A stretch of DNA of 64,000 nucleotides from contig BSBG01000005.1 in assembly GCA_030159235.1 (NCBI GenBank), positions 248,001 to 312,000 on the forward strand, written 5' to 3'. Under the pieces are notes generated by a model. The model saw only the letters and a list, made by a program, of their open reading frames with translations. It was not told where the DNA came from and searched no databases. This document shows positions 16,499 through 26,656 of the stretch, in pieces; positions within the stretch are counted from its first letter, which is position 1, and every line of letters starts with the position of its first letter. The DNA comes from Bacillus safensis. GTDB taxonomy: Bacteria > Bacillota > Bacilli > Bacillales > Bacillaceae. Made by a program: the position numbers and the translations under genes.

Positions 16499-18415
16499 TT
16501 GAAATTTATCAAATTTAATGACAGCAGAATCGATTCATTTCTATTTATGGAATTAACGGATTTAGCCAAAACGTTAGCAAAAAGTGACGATGTCGAACTT
16601 GAATACGGTGTGCAGTCCTATTATGAACCATTTGAAAAGAAAATTTTCATCAGTCATTTTTGGGATGATCGTAAACAAGAAGATATGATAGCAGGGCTGA
16701 AAAGTGATGTGTTCCTTCGTGCAGTAGGGACGGTTTATAGTGATCTATCTGCATTTCAGGAGATCATTCGCTATGCCCATACATTATCTATTCCTGATCT
16801 ATGTAAACAATTGTTTATGCTCTTTGAAGATATCCGGATCGAAGAGCGGATTAAACATGGACGCCCAGGAACAAAAAAAGTATTTAAACGGAGAAGAGAG
16901 CTATACCGGCGTCATTTTAAGACGCAGTTAACAATTAACCAAGAACGAAGTATTTTAACGGATGCACTCTTTTGTGCGATTTACGTAAAGCTGACAGCTG
17001 ATTCACCGCTCGAAGAAATTCCGCCTCTTCATGAGCGGATCAACCCAATGATTCCGTTTATTGAGTCAAGTCTTGAACGTGTATATGAGGCGGGTTCAAC
17101 AACAGACATCGCAGCCATTGTAAAAGAATTAATGGAAGGCTTTGATGAGCTTCTTGAAAAGGATATGCTGAATACATACTTTTTCTTCCCAGAATTGGAC
17201 TATGAAAAGGCGGCTAAAGAACCGCTGTTCCATGACTTAAAGAGAAAACCTAAATTAAGTGAGGACATCAAAGTCGATCGGGAAAAAGAAGGCGATGAAG
17301 ACATCCATCAAGAGTATATGGAAGTGTGGCATCGAGAAACCGAAGCGCCATCAAAAAGCTTTCTTCAATTTGATTTAGAGCATGGCGGTAAAAGTGATCT
17401 TGGGAAAGACGCAGCAAGAGAAGGCGATGACGGAGATCAGGCACTCGGAACTGTCCAAGGCTCTGCAAAGCAAACACACCGAAAAGATTATTCAAAGCTT
17501 GAGGCACTGGAAGAGGCTGAAGGCGAAGAGAGTGGAGCAGAGGGTCATGAGAATGGAAAAGAGAACAAATATGCGTTTCCAGTCATGATTTCACCAGATC
17601 CTCCTGCGCGAGAACAAATCGATGTGTACAAGCAGCATGCTAAGGAGATTGAACCTTACAAGAAACGTTTAAAACAAATGATTCAAAAAACACTTGAACA
17701 TAAAAAATCATGGCCAAAAACAGACCTTCATGCAGGACGTCTCAGTAAAAAGCTGATTCGCTATTTTACAGAGTCTAATCCGCGTCTTTTCTATAAAAAA
17801 CAGGCACCCTCTTCGGAGATTGATGCTGTTTTTACCTTATTAGTAGACTGTTCAGCGAGCATGTTTGACAAGATGGACGAGACGAAAAAGGGAATTGTTC
17901 TATTTCATGAAGCGTTAAAGTCCGTGCAAGTCCCGCATCAAATTGTTGGGTTTTGGGAAGATACAAACGACGCAACAGAAACAAGTCAGCCAAACTATTT
18001 CAACACAGTCGTGTCGTTCAAAGATTCTCTATTTGATGCAGGACCATCCATTATGTCTCTTGAGCCAGAAGAGGATAACCGGGATGGCTATGCGATCCGC
18101 CAAATGACAAAGATGATTTTAAAGCGAAGAGAAGAGCAAAAGTTCCTCATTGTCTTTTCGGACGGAGAGCCAGCTGCGTTCAGCTACGAACAAAATGGAA
18201 TTGTCGATACGCATGAAGCAGTTCTTGAAGCGAGGAAAAAGGGCATTGAAGTGATCAATGTGTTTTTATCCAATTCGCCGATAGAAGAAGCACAGATGAA
18301 AACCATTCAAGATATGTATGGCAAGTTCAGCATTTTTGTACCAGGTGTCGATACTTTGCCAGATGTCTTATATCCATTACTGAAGAAACTGCTGCATAAA
18401 AGCATTGGGGCATAA
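16499..18415 (+). CDS. yojO: VWA-domain protein, NorD/CobT-like partner of YojN
   Basis: A 638-residue protein starting at TTG 16499 with GAGGT upstream. The N-terminal 240 residues are helical with basic segments. A low-complexity acidic linker (about 250-360) follows. The C-terminal VWA domain has a MIDAS motif D450-C-S452-A-S454 (LLVDCSASMF) and VFSDGEPAAF further on. It should form a complex with the YojN ATPase, by analogy with NorQ-NorD. The operon contains only these two genes. Confidence 0.83.
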   Translation: MKFIKFNDSRIDSFLFMELTDLAKTLAKSDDVELEYGVQSYYEPFEKKIFISHFWDDRKQEDMIAGLKSDVFLRAVGTVYSDLSAFQEIIRYAHTLSIPDLCKQLFMLFEDIRIEERIKHGRPGTKKVFKRRRELYRRHFKTQLTINQERSILTDALFCAIYVKLTADSPLEEIPPLHERINPMIPFIESSLERVYEAGSTTDIAAIVKELMEGFDELLEKDMLNTYFFFPELDYEKAAKEPLFHDLKRKPKLSEDIKVDREKEGDEDIHQEYMEVWHRETEAPSKSFLQFDLEHGGKSDLGKDAAREGDDGDQALGTVQGSAKQTHRKDYSKLEALEEAEGEESGAEGHENGKENKYAFPVMISPDPPAREQIDVYKQHAKEIEPYKKRLKQMIQKTLEHKKSWPKTDLHAGRLSKKLIRYFTESNPRLFYKKQAPSSEIDAVFTLLVDCSASMFDKMDETKKGIVLFHEALKSVQVPHQIVGFWEDTNDATETSQPNYFNTVVSFKDSLFDAGPSIMSLEPEEDNRDGYAIRQMTKMILKRREEQKFLIVFSDGEPAAFSYEQNGIVDTHEAVLEARKKGIEVINVFLSNSPIEEAQMKTIQDMYGKFSIFVPGVDTLPDVLYPLLKKLLHKSIGA

Positions 18416-18539
18416 GGTTTTGCCCCTTTCTTCAAATTATTTTTCGGAATCATTTAAATTTTTTGTTTTTCTGTGAATTTTTTATCTTTAATTGAACAAA
18501 GAATGTAGAAAGTATTCCAAAACAGTGGTAGAATATTAT

Positions 18540-18553
18540 TGGAAGCGTTTTAT
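18540..18553 (+). promoter_or_regulatory. Weak cre-like site upstream of odhA
   Basis: TGGAAGCGTTTTAT departs from the CcpA cre consensus at two positions. It lies next to an AT-rich promoter-like AGAATATTAT, about 90 bp before odhA. odhAB is catabolite-repressed in B. subtilis, which makes the site plausible but not proven. Confidence 0.3.
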
Positions 18554-18639
18554 TACATAAATTTGGTCATTGTGTTCTGGAAGTTATATCGAGATAGTGT
18601 TCAATCACTTGATGATCAAAGTTGGGGGTAGTGTTCAAA

Positions 18640-21474
18640 ATGTTTCAAAATGATGTGAAACAACCGTTGAGTTGGGAAGAATTTCATGGTCCGAACCTCG
18701 GCTACGTGCTCGAGCTCTACGATCAGTATGTCCAAGATCCTGCTAGTGTTGATGAAGATCTAAGGGGCATATTTGATGAACTTGGTGCACCACCGAGTGA
18801 AATGAAGGAGGAAATTGGGAAAAAAGAAAATAGCGTAGTTACTTCTGAACAAATCCAAAAGATAGCATCAGTCGTTAAACTGGCAGAAGACATCAGAACG
18901 TATGGCCATTTAAATGCTTCCGTCAATCCTCTTCGCAAAGAAAAGGAATTACAAGAGCTGTTTCCTTTAAAGGAGTACGGTTTAACAGAAGAAGATGTCA
19001 AGGATATTCCGATATCTATTATTAGTCCTGACGCACCAAAACATATTTCAAACGGCATAGAAGCCATTAACCATTTGAGAAATACGTATAAGCGTACCAT
19101 TTCATTTGAGTTTGATCACGTGCATGACTTCGAAGAACGAAACTGGCTTTCAAAATCGATCGAGTCAGGTGAACTATTCAAGAAAAAACCAGCGGATAAA
19201 CTAGTTTCTGTATTCAAGAGATTAACAGAAGTTGAGCAGTTCGAGCAGTTTCTTCATAAAACATTTGTTGGGCAAAAGCGCTTCTCTATAGAAGGTTTAG
19301 ATGCACTTGTCCCAGTACTTGATGAATTTATTTCAGAGTCTGTTACACAAGGGACTTCAAATATTAACATTGGAATGGCACACAGAGGCCGTTTAAATGT
19401 ATTAGCACATGTGTTAGGAAAACCATATGAGATTATTTTCTCAGAATTCCAGCATGCGCCAAATAAAGAGCTAGTTCCATCAGAAGGCTCTATTGGCATC
19501 AGCTACGGATGGACAGGGGATGTTAAATACCATCTCGGAGCTGACCGTCAAATCAAAGACGAAGATACAAAGAGTGCGAGAGTCACGCTTGCCAATAACC
19601 CAAGTCACTTGGAATTCATTGATCCAATCATTGAGGGAAGCACGCGTGCCGCTCAGGAATCACGTACTCAAAAAGGCTATCCAGTTCAAGACGTTGAAAA
19701 AGCGTTAGCCATCTTAATTCATGGTGATGCAGCATTCCCTGGAGAAGGAATTGTGGCAGAAACATTAAATTTAAGTCAACTTGTAGGCTATCAAGTGGGC
19801 GGAACCATCCATATCATTGCAAACAATATGATCGGGTTTACAACGGAAAGCAATGAATCTCGCTCGACGAAATATGCAAGTGACCTTGCAAAAGGTTTTG
19901 AGATTCCTATTGTTCACGTCAATGCAGATGATCCAGAAGCATGTTTAGCGGCTGTTCAGCTAGCAGTAGAATACCGCAAACGCTTTAAGAAGGATTTCCT
20001 CATTGATTTGATCGGTTACCGCAGATACGGTCATAACGAAATGGATGAACCTTCTACGACTCAGCCAATGCTATACGATGCAGTCAGAAAGCACAAAACA
20101 GTAAAGAATATCTTTGCAGATAAACTTGTCACAGAAGGACTTTTGACAAAAGAGCAGCGTGAAGAAATCGAGCAGGCTGTGACGGATAAAATAGAAGAAG
20201 CCTATAAAAAAGTGCCTTCAAAGAAAGAGCATACGATTCAAGAAATCGAACTGCCAGAGCCTGTATCAAATGGTTTCCCGGCAGTGGATACATCAGTCGA
20301 ATTTGATGCATTACGAAAGCTGAACGAAGAATTGATTAGCTGGCCGAATGATTTCCAAGTGTTTGGTAAGCTGAAGCGGATCCTTGAAAAACGTGCAAAA
20401 GTGTTTACAGATGACCGTAAAGTAGAATGGTCACTTGGGGAAGCACTCGCATTTGCATCTATATTAAAAGACGGTACGCCAATTCGAATGACCGGACAGG
20501 ATTCTGAGCGTGGTACTTTTGCTCAAAGAAACCTTGTTCTTCACGACAGTCAAACAGGAGATGAATTTATTGCTCTTCATGAATTGAGTGATGCAAATGC
20601 TTCATTTACTGTTCATAACAGTCCGCTGTCGGAAGGCTCAGTCATCGGGTTTGAATATGGTTATAATGTCTATTCTCCTGAAACGTTAGTCATTTGGGAA
20701 GCTCAATTCGGAGACTTCGCCAATGCCGCTCAAGTGTATTTCGATCAATTTATCTCAGCAGGCCGCGCAAAATGGGGACAAAAATCAGGTTTAGTTATGC
20801 TCTTGCCGCATGGATATGAAGGACAAGGTCCTGAGCATTCAAGTGGAAGAACAGAGCGATTCCTGCAATCAGCTGCTGAAAATAACTGGACAGTTGCGAA
20901 CTTGACTAGTGCAGCTCAATACTTCCATATTCTTAGAAGACAGGCGAAAATGCTGCTTCGTGAAGAGATTCGTCCGCTTGTCATCATGACGCCGAAGAGT
21001 CTGCTTCGTAACCCGAACACATTATCCGAAGTCCAAGAATTAACGGATGGACAGTTCCGTCCAGTTCTTGAACAGCCAGGTCTTGTGCATGATCACGAAA
21101 AAGTAACGCGTCTCGTGCTATCTAGCGGGAAGGTATCGATTGATATTAGTGACCGCTTCACTCAAATGGAAGAGCCAAAAGATTGGCTTCATATTGCAAG
21201 AGTGGAACAGCTATATCCATTCCCAGCCAAAGATATTAAAGCAATTTTAACAAAGCTGAAAAACCTAGAAGAAATCATTTGGGTGCAAGAAGAACCGCAA
21301 AATATGGGAGCTTGGGGATACATTGAACCATATTTACGTGAAATTGCGCCTGAAAAAGTAAAAGTGCGCTACATCGGCCGAAGAAGACGTTCAAGTACGG
21401 CTGAGGGTGATCCAACTGTGCATAAAAAAGAACAAGAACGAATTGTATCTGATAGCTTGACTCGCAAAAACTAA
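18640..21474 (+). CDS. odhA: 2-oxoglutarate dehydrogenase E1 component
   Basis: A 944-residue TPP-dependent enzyme that decarboxylates 2-oxoglutarate and transfers succinyl to the OdhB lipoyl group in the TCA cycle. The ATG at 18640 gives [22 protein letters not shown] and the same length I recall for B. subtilis OdhA; TTGGGGGT lies upstream. Signatures include [11 protein letters not shown], the TPP-binding [10 protein letters not shown] ... [18 protein letters not shown], and the transketolase-like [13 protein letters not shown] region near residue 730. odhB follows after 14 bp. Confidence 0.96.
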   Translation: MFQNDVKQPLSWEEFHGPNLGYVLELYDQYVQDPASVDEDLRGIFDELGAPPSEMKEEIGKKENSVVTSEQIQKIASVVKLAEDIRTYGHLNASVNPLRKEKELQELFPLKEYGLTEEDVKDIPISIISPDAPKHISNGIEAINHLRNTYKRTISFEFDHVHDFEERNWLSKSIESGELFKKKPADKLVSVFKRLTEVEQFEQFLHKTFVGQKRFSIEGLDALVPVLDEFISESVTQGTSNINIGMAHRGRLNVLAHVLGKPYEIIFSEFQHAPNKELVPSEGSIGISYGWTGDVKYHLGADRQIKDEDTKSARVTLANNPSHLEFIDPIIEGSTRAAQESRTQKGYPVQDVEKALAILIHGDAAFPGEGIVAETLNLSQLVGYQVGGTIHIIANNMIGFTTESNESRSTKYASDLAKGFEIPIVHVNADDPEACLAAVQLAVEYRKRFKKDFLIDLIGYRRYGHNEMDEPSTTQPMLYDAVRKHKTVKNIFADKLVTEGLLTKEQREEIEQAVTDKIEEAYKKVPSKKEHTIQEIELPEPVSNGFPAVDTSVEFDALRKLNEELISWPNDFQVFGKLKRILEKRAKVFTDDRKVEWSLGEALAFASILKDGTPIRMTGQDSERGTFAQRNLVLHDSQTGDEFIALHELSDANASFTVHNSPLSEGSVIGFEYGYNVYSPETLVIWEAQFGDFANAAQVYFDQFISAGRAKWGQKSGLVMLLPHGYEGQGPEHSSGRTERFLQSAAENNWTVANLTSAAQYFHILRRQAKMLLREEIRPLVIMTPKSLLRNPNTLSEVQELTDGQFRPVLEQPGLVHDHEKVTRLVLSSGKVSIDISDRFTQMEEPKDWLHIARVEQLYPFPAKDIKAILTKLKNLEEIIWVQEEPQNMGAWGYIEPYLREIAPEKVKVRYIGRRRRSSTAEGDPTVHKKEQERIVSDSLTRKN

Positions 21475-21488
21475 GGGGGAAATGAAAA

Positions 21489-22745
21489 ATGGCGGAAATT
21501 AAAGTACCTGAATTAGCGGAATCAATCTCGGAAGGAACGATTGCTCAGTGGCTAAAGCAGCCGGGCGATTATGTAGAGCAGGGGGAGTACCTGCTAGAAC
21601 TTGAAACAGATAAAGTCAATGTCGAACTGACAGCCGAAGAATCTGGTGTACTGAAAGAAGTGCTGAAAGATTCTGGTGACACTGTACAAGTTGGAGAAGT
21701 CATCGGAACAATTGCAGCAGGTGAAGCTGGCGGAAGCGAGTCCGCAGCTCCGGCACCTGAGCAACATTCTGCACCAGCTTCGAAAGAAGAACCGGCAGCT
21801 GCTCAAAAAGTAGAAGCAGTCAAAGAAGAGCCGAAATCTGGCAATGGCAGAACCATCGCTTCTCCAGCAGCTAGAAAACTAGCGAGAGAGAAGGGTCTAG
21901 ACTTATCTGAGATTCCAACCGTAGATCCGCTGGGCAGGGTACGAAAGCAGGATGTTGCTTCTTATCAAAAGAATGAAGCTCCTGCAAGTGCACCGAAAGC
22001 TGCGCCAAAAGCAAATGCGGCGGTGCAAAATGATCAACCTGGAAAGCCAATTGAACGTGAAAGAATGTCACGCCGCAGACAAACCATTGCAAAACGTTTA
22101 GTTGAGGTTCAACAAACGGCTGCGATGCTGACGACATTTAATGAAGTCGATATGACAGCTGTGATGGATTTAAGAAAGCGTCGTAAAGATGCCTTCCTAG
22201 AACAAAATGATGTCAAGCTTGGCTTCATGTCCTTCTTTACGAAAGCAGTTGTTGCAGCATTGAAGAAATATCCGCTGTTGAACGCAGAAATTCAAGGTGA
22301 TGAACTTGTCTTGAAGAAATTCTATGACATCGGTATCGCTGTTGCTGCAAACGAAGGACTTGTTGTACCGGTTGTCCGTGATGCAGACAGATTGTCATTT
22401 GCAGGCATTGAAAAAGAAATTGGTCATCTTGCGAAAAAAGCAAGAGATAACAAATTGTCTCTTAACGAATTACAAGGTGGATCATTCACGATCACAAACG
22501 GTGGAACATTTGGTTCTCTGCTTTCAACACCGATTTTAAACAGCCCTCAAGTTGGAATTTTAGGGATGCATAAAATTCAGCTTCGTCCTGTAGCTATTGA
22601 TGCAGAGCGTTTTGAGAACCGTCCGATGATGTATTTAGCTCTTTCTTACGACCACCGGATTGTCGATGGTAAAGAAGCAGTTGGATTCCTTGTCACAATT
22701 AAAAATCTGCTTGAAGATCCAGAGCAATTGTTGCTTGAAGGATAA
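21489..22745 (+). CDS. odhB: Dihydrolipoyl succinyltransferase (E2 of 2-oxoglutarate dehydrogenase)
   Basis: The 418-residue E2 subunit has a lipoyl domain (1-77) with Lys42 in ETDKVNVEL as the lipoylation site and an Ala/Pro/Glu-rich linker. A peripheral-subunit-binding domain (about 122-158, [16 protein letters not shown]) and the catalytic acyltransferase core follow. His389 and Asp393 in SYDHRIVDG are the active-site residues. It is in an operon with odhA and followed by a terminator. Confidence 0.96.
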   Translation: MAEIKVPELAESISEGTIAQWLKQPGDYVEQGEYLLELETDKVNVELTAEESGVLKEVLKDSGDTVQVGEVIGTIAAGEAGGSESAAPAPEQHSAPASKEEPAAAQKVEAVKEEPKSGNGRTIASPAARKLAREKGLDLSEIPTVDPLGRVRKQDVASYQKNEAPASAPKAAPKANAAVQNDQPGKPIERERMSRRRQTIAKRLVEVQQTAAMLTTFNEVDMTAVMDLRKRRKDAFLEQNDVKLGFMSFFTKAVVAALKKYPLLNAEIQGDELVLKKFYDIGIAVAANEGLVVPVVRDADRLSFAGIEKEIGHLAKKARDNKLSLNELQGGSFTITNGGTFGSLLSTPILNSPQVGILGMHKIQLRPVAIDAERFENRPMMYLALSYDHRIVDGKEAVGFLVTIKNLLEDPEQLLLEG

Positions 22746-22760
22746 TCTTCAAGAAAAAAA

Positions 22761-22795
22761 GCTAGCACCTTAACGAGTGCTAGCTCTTTTTCTTT
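22761..22795. terminator. Terminator between odhB and yocS
   Basis: GCTAGCAC (22761-22768) pairs perfectly with GTGCTAGC (22777-22784), flanked by A7 and a T-rich tract. The TAG stop of the convergent yocS lies inside the right arm. Confidence 0.85.
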
Positions 22796-23730
22796 TCGTT
22801 TTCAGGGTTTCCTCGTTTTGACCAATACGTTGCAAGCCACGAACCAGATAAATTATGCCACACACTAAAAATGGCACTTGGTACGGCTGCGAGTGGCGAG
22901 AAGTGTGCTGTCGCAAGAGCTGCACCGAGTCCGGAGTTTTGCATGCCTACTTCAATCGAAATCGCTCTTTGAGAAGGAGTGTCCATTTTACACCATTTTG
23001 CAATAAGGTAACCGAATAAAAGCCCGAGGCCATTATGTAAAACAACAACAGCCAATATGAGCAATCCAGATTGAAGAATCTGCTCTTTATTTGCACTGAC
23101 AACGGCTGCAATGATCACCACAATTCCAATAACAGATACAAGCGGCAATGCTTGAACCGCATAGTTTACTTGTTTTTTGAAAAACACCTTAACGATCACG
23201 CCTAAGACAATAGGGATTAGCACGACTTGAACAATCGATAAAAAAAGTGCCTCCGGTGATACAGGTAACCATGATCTTGCAAAGATGAAAATAAAGAGAG
23301 GCGTTAAAAAGGGAGCAAGAAGAGTCGATATGGTTGTGACTGCTACGGATAATGCCATATTGCCTTTTGCTAAAAAGGTCATGACATTGGATGCTGTACC
23401 GCCTGGGCAGCACCCCACAAGAATCACGCCTACTGCAATTTCAGACGGAAGCCTTAATCCATAAGCTAGTAGAAAGGCGATCAGCGGCATGAGTGTGTAC
23501 TGCGCCAAAACCCCGATTAGTACATAGAGAGGTTTTCGAAATAGCTCCTTAAAATCTTCACCAGATAAGGTAAGCCCCATCCCAAACATAATGATACCCA
23601 GTAATAAGGGGATATAAGGTCCAATCTGAGAAAATGAGTCAGGAAAGGCAAATCCAAGGCCTGCAAAGATGATGACCCAAATCGCAAAGGTTCTTCCTGC
23701 AAATTGACTAATGGTTAAAAGAATGTTCAT
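22780..23730 (-). CDS. yocS: Bile acid:sodium symporter family transporter
   Basis: A 316-residue membrane protein with about ten spans. PLLLGIIMFGMGLTLSGEDF and GCCPGGTASNVMTFLAKGN are signatures of the BASS family of Na+-coupled organic-anion carriers. EVGMQNSGLGAALATAHF is the second sodium-site motif. The substrate is unknown. It lies next to odhB as in B. subtilis. A good ribosome site is not obvious in front of the ATG. Confidence 0.85.
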   Translation of the reverse strand: MNILLTISQFAGRTFAIWVIIFAGLGFAFPDSFSQIGPYIPLLLGIIMFGMGLTLSGEDFKELFRKPLYVLIGVLAQYTLMPLIAFLLAYGLRLPSEIAVGVILVGCCPGGTASNVMTFLAKGNMALSVAVTTISTLLAPFLTPLFIFIFARSWLPVSPEALFLSIVQVVLIPIVLGVIVKVFFKKQVNYAVQALPLVSVIGIVVIIAAVVSANKEQILQSGLLILAVVVLHNGLGLLFGYLIAKWCKMDTPSQRAISIEVGMQNSGLGAALATAHFSPLAAVPSAIFSVWHNLSGSWLATYWSKRGNPENEKKKS

Positions 23731-23835
23731 TTATTGTTTCAGCTCTCTTTCCTCACATATCTTTCCTATTTTAAACGAGTTTTCTGAAAACACAACCCGT
23801 CTTTTATAAAGGTGTTCATAATAAAGTTATGTAAA

Positions 23836-23874
23836 CTAAAATACCCCATATAAGCATTTGCCTATATGGAGTAT
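23836..23874 (-). terminator. Terminator after sodF
   Basis: Read on the minus strand, ATACTCCATATA pairs with TATATGGGGTAT (12 pairs, one G-U), followed by TTTAGTTT. It lies just after the sodF stop. Confidence 0.75.
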
Positions 23875-23879
23875 CCATC

Positions 23880-24701
23880 TTAAAATGGTGTCCATTTCAC
23901 TTGTTGCGCTTGCTTAAGTCTAGCTTCTGGCTCACGCCAGTCAACGATATTCCACCAACGATCGACGTATGACGCTTTTTCATTCAGATATTGAAGATAG
24001 TAGGCGTGCTCCCATACATCAAGGGCTAGGAGAGGGATCACGTCCCATTGTGACAAAAATTGATGGCGTTCAGCCTGTAAAATTTCTAGCCGTTGTGAGC
24101 GGGGCGCCCATACAAGGACGGCCCAGCCAACACCTTCTACTTGTTTAGCTGCAGCTGAAAATTGAGATTTGAATGCGTCATAGCTGTCAAATGATTGTTC
24201 AATGAGTCGAAGCATTTGACCAGTAGGTTTTCTTTTACCTGAAGGACCCATTGAAAACCAAAAGATACAATGTAAATAATGTCCCGCACCATGAAAAGCA
24301 AGCTCCCGCTCCCAATGCTTCACCATTGTAAAATCATTACTTCTTCTCGCCTTTTTTAAAGCAAGCTCAGCCTTATTCAAACCATCTACATAAGATTGAT
24401 GATGCTTCTGGTGGTGCAAATACATAATCTCTTTTGAAATAAATGGCTCTAAGGCATCATACCGGTAAGGGAGAGGGGGTAATGTATGACTTCCAGCTGC
24501 TACCTTCCGCAGTGCTTCGCGTGGTTTCATGTCCTCTGCAATCTCTTCAGCCAGTTCGTAGCACTCTTGTTCACTGGAATGCTCATCATCTATTGTGAAC
24601 CATAAATTGTCTACTTTCTGACGGATATAGTCATCTTGAACCGCGTGTTGAATGGAGCTAAGCCACTCTTTGAGCTGCATTCGATACTCTTCCTTATTCA
24701 T
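23880..24701 (-). CDS. sodF: Fe/Mn-type superoxide dismutase with N-terminal extension
   Basis: The 273-residue protein has an extra helical N-terminal arm of about 70 residues before a standard Fe/Mn-SOD domain. Metal ligands are all present: His96 (YLHHQKHH), His144 (GHYLHCIFW), Asp228 and His232 (LDVWEHAYY). It should dismutate superoxide. Its ATG lies 8 bp inside the end of sqhC, so the two are translationally coupled; B. subtilis also has sqhC-sodF as an operon, linked to protection of spores and cells against oxidants. Confidence 0.9.
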   Translation of the reverse strand: MNKEEYRMQLKEWLSSIQHAVQDDYIRQKVDNLWFTIDDEHSSEQECYELAEEIAEDMKPREALRKVAAGSHTLPPLPYRYDALEPFISKEIMYLHHQKHHQSYVDGLNKAELALKKARRSNDFTMVKHWERELAFHGAGHYLHCIFWFSMGPSGKRKPTGQMLRLIEQSFDSYDAFKSQFSAAAKQVEGVGWAVLVWAPRSQRLEILQAERHQFLSQWDVIPLLALDVWEHAYYLQYLNEKASYVDRWWNIVDWREPEARLKQAQQVKWTPF

Positions 24702-26553
24702 TTTTACGCCTCATTTCTTTTAAAAATGTGGAACAAGCCATCATTGGAAAGACAAAAGGGTAGCTATGATAGGTGATGTAAAATTGCTTTGGAAGTCCGA
24801 TACCTACTGGATAGTCTACGGCTTCACTCGTATGCTGATGATGGATCAAAAATGAGATGGCTTTTAAAATGGTTTTGTCATCTGGCTTCTCATATTGCAA
24901 AAGTGCCTCTGCTGCCCAAGCCGTTTGAACCACAGTCCCAAATGGAAGCGGAACATATGATTTTACCTCCGCACTTTTACACGATTCTCCGAAGCTGCCA
25001 TCTTCTTGTTGAATTTGTTTTAAAAATCGGCATGCTTTTTGAACAGCAGGGTGCGATGAGGGGATACCAGCAGCTTTTAATCCTGTTAATGCTGCCCATG
25101 TTCCGTAAATATAGCAAACGCCCCATCTTCCAAACCACGATCCATTTTTCTCTTGATGATCTATGAGCCATTTTACACATTGATCTTTTTGCCGGTGCAT
25201 ATTTTCTGTAGCGCCAATGAGATGAAGCACACGGCCTGTAATATCGGGAGTAGATGGATCAATGGCTGCATCCTCGGCAGATTCGAGCGGGAGATGACGA
25301 AACAAGAAGTGATCTTGATTTTTTTCAAAAGCAGGGAAGCCGCCGTCTCGGTTTTGCATGGAAAGAAGCCAATCAAATCCTCTTTTCCACTGAACTGGTG
25401 CGTATGCTTGAGGAATGGCTTTTAATACGATTTGCGTATCATCACAATCAGGGTTATTTGTGTTGATATCTGAAAAACCGAAGCCTCCCGGAGCAGCATG
25501 CCGGTTATGAATGGCCCAATCTGCTTTCTTCATTTGCTGCCGGTTCAATAAGTATGTGAAAGACTTTGTGAGGATTGGATCTTCTTGTTTTCTGCCAGCT
25601 TTCTGCAAAGCATAACTGACAAGCGCAGTATCCCAAACTGTGGATGTAGAATTCTCTGCATACATCCTTCCTTGACAGTCAGTGACCAGCTTTTTCATGC
25701 CTTTGACGGTTTTTAAAATAAGATGATGCCCCGGAGAGTACCCAAGACTCATGAGGGCATAGACCATAAAGATACTTGCACTTAAATAGCTGTACAGTGT
25801 GCCATCTTTTTCAAGGCGGTCAAACATGTATCGCTTAGCTGCTTCATAACCGAAAAAGTCCAGCCGGCTGTCCAGTGCTGTATAAGATCGCATGTAAGTC
25901 AGAAATTGGTGAGTGGAACGTTCTTCTCTTGCCATAAACCAGTCAAAAGGATTTTTAGACATGTTCGCATCAAGGTGCGTTAAGCTGGGAAACTTTTCAT
26001 GAGAGGTATATCGTTTGTTAAGTGCAATCATCATTGGCACAAAATGAATTCTTGCATATGCACTAAGATGATAGAAGTGAAGCGGAAAGTATGTAGGGAT
26101 AAGTAAAAATGAAAGTGGTGCATAGAAATATGGCCAAGGGTGCATTCCGTTGACGGCAAGCATCCACTTTGTCATAAAATGAACGTTTTTTAATCCACCT
26201 TTTGATCGAATATATTGAGCTGCTTTTTCCATATGCGGCTCATTTTGTTGAAACCTGCCTGAAACGAGCATTCCGCAATAACCTTGTACAGTGGCTGTTA
26301 CATGTCCCGTTTGATCATGATACAAAGAAAAAGACCCATCCTCATTTTGCTTTTCGCGAATCGCTTCTGCCAATTGGTGAACCAAAGCCTGATCCGAATC
26401 GCCGACTGCCTTTAACAGCATAATGAAAAAAGCATTTGTCATCATTGGACCTTCAAAGCAGAAAACAAAGGCGCCATCTTCTCGTTGTCTTCGCTGCATT
26501 TGTATGTGCAATTCTTCGATAAATTCGTTTACCTTCAATTTGAAATCTTGCAT
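24694..26553 (-). CDS. sqhC: Squalene-hopene cyclase-like enzyme (sporulene synthase)
   Basis: A 619-residue terpenoid cyclase. The catalytic acid motif D369-C-D371-D372 (PDCDDTQ) corresponds to the DXDD of class II cyclases. Several QW-type repeats are visible (for example QNRDGGFPAF and HQEKNGSWFGRWG). B. subtilis SqhC (SqhC/YtpB route) forms tetracyclic sporulenes from C35 terpenes instead of hopene. The enzyme should be membrane-associated. It overlaps sodF and lies behind dhaS, as in B. subtilis. Confidence 0.9.
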   Translation of the reverse strand: MQDFKLKVNEFIEELHIQMQRRQREDGAFVFCFEGPMMTNAFFIMLLKAVGDSDQALVHQLAEAIREKQNEDGSFSLYHDQTGHVTATVQGYCGMLVSGRFQQNEPHMEKAAQYIRSKGGLKNVHFMTKWMLAVNGMHPWPYFYAPLSFLLIPTYFPLHFYHLSAYARIHFVPMMIALNKRYTSHEKFPSLTHLDANMSKNPFDWFMAREERSTHQFLTYMRSYTALDSRLDFFGYEAAKRYMFDRLEKDGTLYSYLSASIFMVYALMSLGYSPGHHLILKTVKGMKKLVTDCQGRMYAENSTSTVWDTALVSYALQKAGRKQEDPILTKSFTYLLNRQQMKKADWAIHNRHAAPGGFGFSDINTNNPDCDDTQIVLKAIPQAYAPVQWKRGFDWLLSMQNRDGGFPAFEKNQDHFLFRHLPLESAEDAAIDPSTPDITGRVLHLIGATENMHRQKDQCVKWLIDHQEKNGSWFGRWGVCYIYGTWAALTGLKAAGIPSSHPAVQKACRFLKQIQQEDGSFGESCKSAEVKSYVPLPFGTVVQTAWAAEALLQYEKPDDKTILKAISFLIHHQHTSEAVDYPVGIGLPKQFYITYHSYPFVFPMMACSTFLKEMRRKNE

Positions 26554-26613
26554 ATTCGGCCGTGCTCCTTTCCTTTCATACTATATTCAGGAGCCGGCCT
26601 GTCACATGCAATC

Positions 26614-26645
26614 ACAAAAAAAGCCGATGACAGGGTCACCGGCTT
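26614..26645 (-). terminator. Terminator after dhaS
   Basis: On the minus strand AGCCGGTGA pairs with TCATCGGCT with one G-U pair, followed by seven T. It separates dhaS from sqhC. Confidence 0.8.
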
Positions 26646-26656
26646 TCTTGGCTTCA